Shown here: in pieces, positions 5,424 through 6,043 of the stretch
Position numbering within the stretch: the stretch's first letter is position 1
Layout: each line of letters starts with the position of its first letter
Translations under genes and position numbers: made by a program
NCBI GenBank assembly: GCA_005777415.1
Contig: SXMI01000094.1
Span: 1 to 6,043, forward strand
Direction of reading: 5' to 3'
DNA length: 6,043 nucleotides
From: Actinomycetota bacterium
GTDB lineage: Bacteria; Actinomycetota; Acidimicrobiia; Acidimicrobiales; Microtrichaceae
Notes under the pieces: model-generated
The model's input: the letters and a program-made list of their open reading frames with translations, nothing else
Database searches by the model: none
What the model was told of the DNA's origin: nothing

Positions 5424-6043
5424 GTGAACACCGAGGGTGGCCAGACGACCCACTGGGGCGAGATCGACGGGGTGTCGATCGATTTCCCGGTGGTGGTCGA
5501 GGAGATGAACTCGGCGACGATCGTGTACACGGTCCCGGCGGAGGCGGCCCGACCGCTCCTGCCGGGTGACGCGTTCGTCGTCGCGGAACCGGTGCCCGAT
5601 CGGGCGACGCTGGTGCTCGCGCTGTGCGACTACCGGCGCAATCCCTGGGGCGACTACCTCGAGGTCAACCTGGGTCTGCTGGTCCACCCGGTCGGCCGAC
5701 CCGACGAGGTCGGCGCGTTCCAGTGGCGGATGCCGGTCGACCAGGAGTTCACCTGCACCGCCGGGAACCGGGTGATGGGCCTGCCGAAGACGGTCGAGGA
5801 CCTGGACGTGGAACTGGGCGAGGACCGGGTCGCCTTCCGGCTCCGGCACGACGGTGAGGTGGCGCTGATGGTCTCGATGCCGAGGGTGCCGCCGATGGGG
5901 GAGCCGACACCGGAGACGACGATCACGTACTCCTATCTGGATGGGGTCCCGACGCGCATCCCGCTGACGATCGACCTGCCGACCGGACTGGTCGACCCCG
6001 CCGACGTCATCGTCGACCTGGGCGTCGGCCCGATCGCCGAGGA
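5424..6043 (+). CDS. Acetoacetate decarboxylase-family protein, N-terminal part (truncated by window edge)
   Basis: A plus-strand frame open to the right edge with 206 complete codons, against roughly 245-260 residues for the family. Acetoacetate decarboxylases form a Schiff base between a lysine and a beta-keto acid and release CO2; many relatives do other keto-acid or aldol chemistry. VMGLPKTVEDL (117-127) matches the family's lysine segment (xGxPKxxxxx), with Lys122 as the likely nucleophile. NPWGDYLEVNLGLLV (73-87) corresponds to the upstream strand carrying the conserved acidic residue (Glu80 here). The segment before it, ending in LCDYRR, also fits. GTG at 5424 is chosen because AGGAG (5409-5413) lies ten bases upstream; an in-frame GTG at 5361 would nearly abut the divergent gene and has no ribosome site. 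The true substrate cannot be told, since the C-terminus is missing and many actinobacterial members are uncharacterised. Confidence 0.8.
   Translation, partial: MNTEGGQTTHWGEIDGVSIDFPVVVEEMNSATIVYTVPAEAARPLLPGDAFVVAEPVPDRATLVLALCDYRRNPWGDYLEVNLGLLVHPVGRPDEVGAFQWRMPVDQEFTCTAGNRVMGLPKTVEDLDVELGEDRVAFRLRHDGEVALMVSMPRVPPMGEPTPETTITYSYLDGVPTRIPLTIDLPTGLVDPADVIVDLGVGPIAE

Noticed and set aside
4854..5849. A 331-codon minus-strand frame spanning the 160-residue gene and the decarboxylase-family gene
   Set aside because: It is antisense to the decarboxylase-family gene (Lys122 motif) and overlaps the better-supported 160-residue frame; its later part is an Arg/Pro-rich string.

Overview
The window is very GC-rich. 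It uses GTG start codons heavily: five of the six genes I call appear to start with GTG. Its G/C-ending codons, the Thr/Ser/Pro-rich secreted protein and a probable leaderless promoter fit an actinobacterium, perhaps of the Acidimicrobiia (inference from style only; there is no rRNA or marker gene here).

Layout, left to right. (1) Positions 1-369, minus strand: the 5' part of a secreted protein with an Arg-rich n-region, a signal peptide and a Thr/Ser/Pro-rich stretch. It runs off the left edge and starts with GTG, so it is easily missed; the Val/Asp-rich reading on the plus strand is its antisense shadow. (2) 482-523: overlapping perfect hairpins just past the kinase stop, probably the end of the operon. 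(3) 526-4781, minus strand: a compact operon read right to left. It encodes a sphingosine-1-phosphate-lyase-like PLP enzyme (3393-4781), a saccharopine-dehydrogenase-like oxidoreductase (2137-3396, 4-base GTGA overlap) and an FGGY-family sugar/polyol kinase (526-2118, 18-base gap). A TATCAT box 8 bases before the first GTG suggests a leaderless transcript. (4) 4782-4876: an intergenic stretch with a perfect 23-bp tandem duplication that reaches into the end of the next gene. (5) 4877-5359, minus strand: a 160-residue protein of unknown function. (6) 5360-5423: a 64-base divergent gap. (7) 5424-6043, plus strand: the 5' part of an acetoacetate-decarboxylase-family enzyme with its candidate Schiff-base lysine, cut by the right edge.

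The most interesting unit is the lyase-dehydrogenase-kinase operon. A kinase for a sugar-like alcohol beside a lyase family that cleaves phosphorylated amino alcohols suggests a phosphorylate-then-cleave catabolic route for an amino-polyol or sphingoid-like compound, with the dehydrogenase acting on an amine/imine or aldehyde intermediate. I do not recognise this as a described pathway. The substrate is unknown and the scheme is inference. The acetoacetate-decarboxylase-like gene is divergent and may or may not be linked to it.
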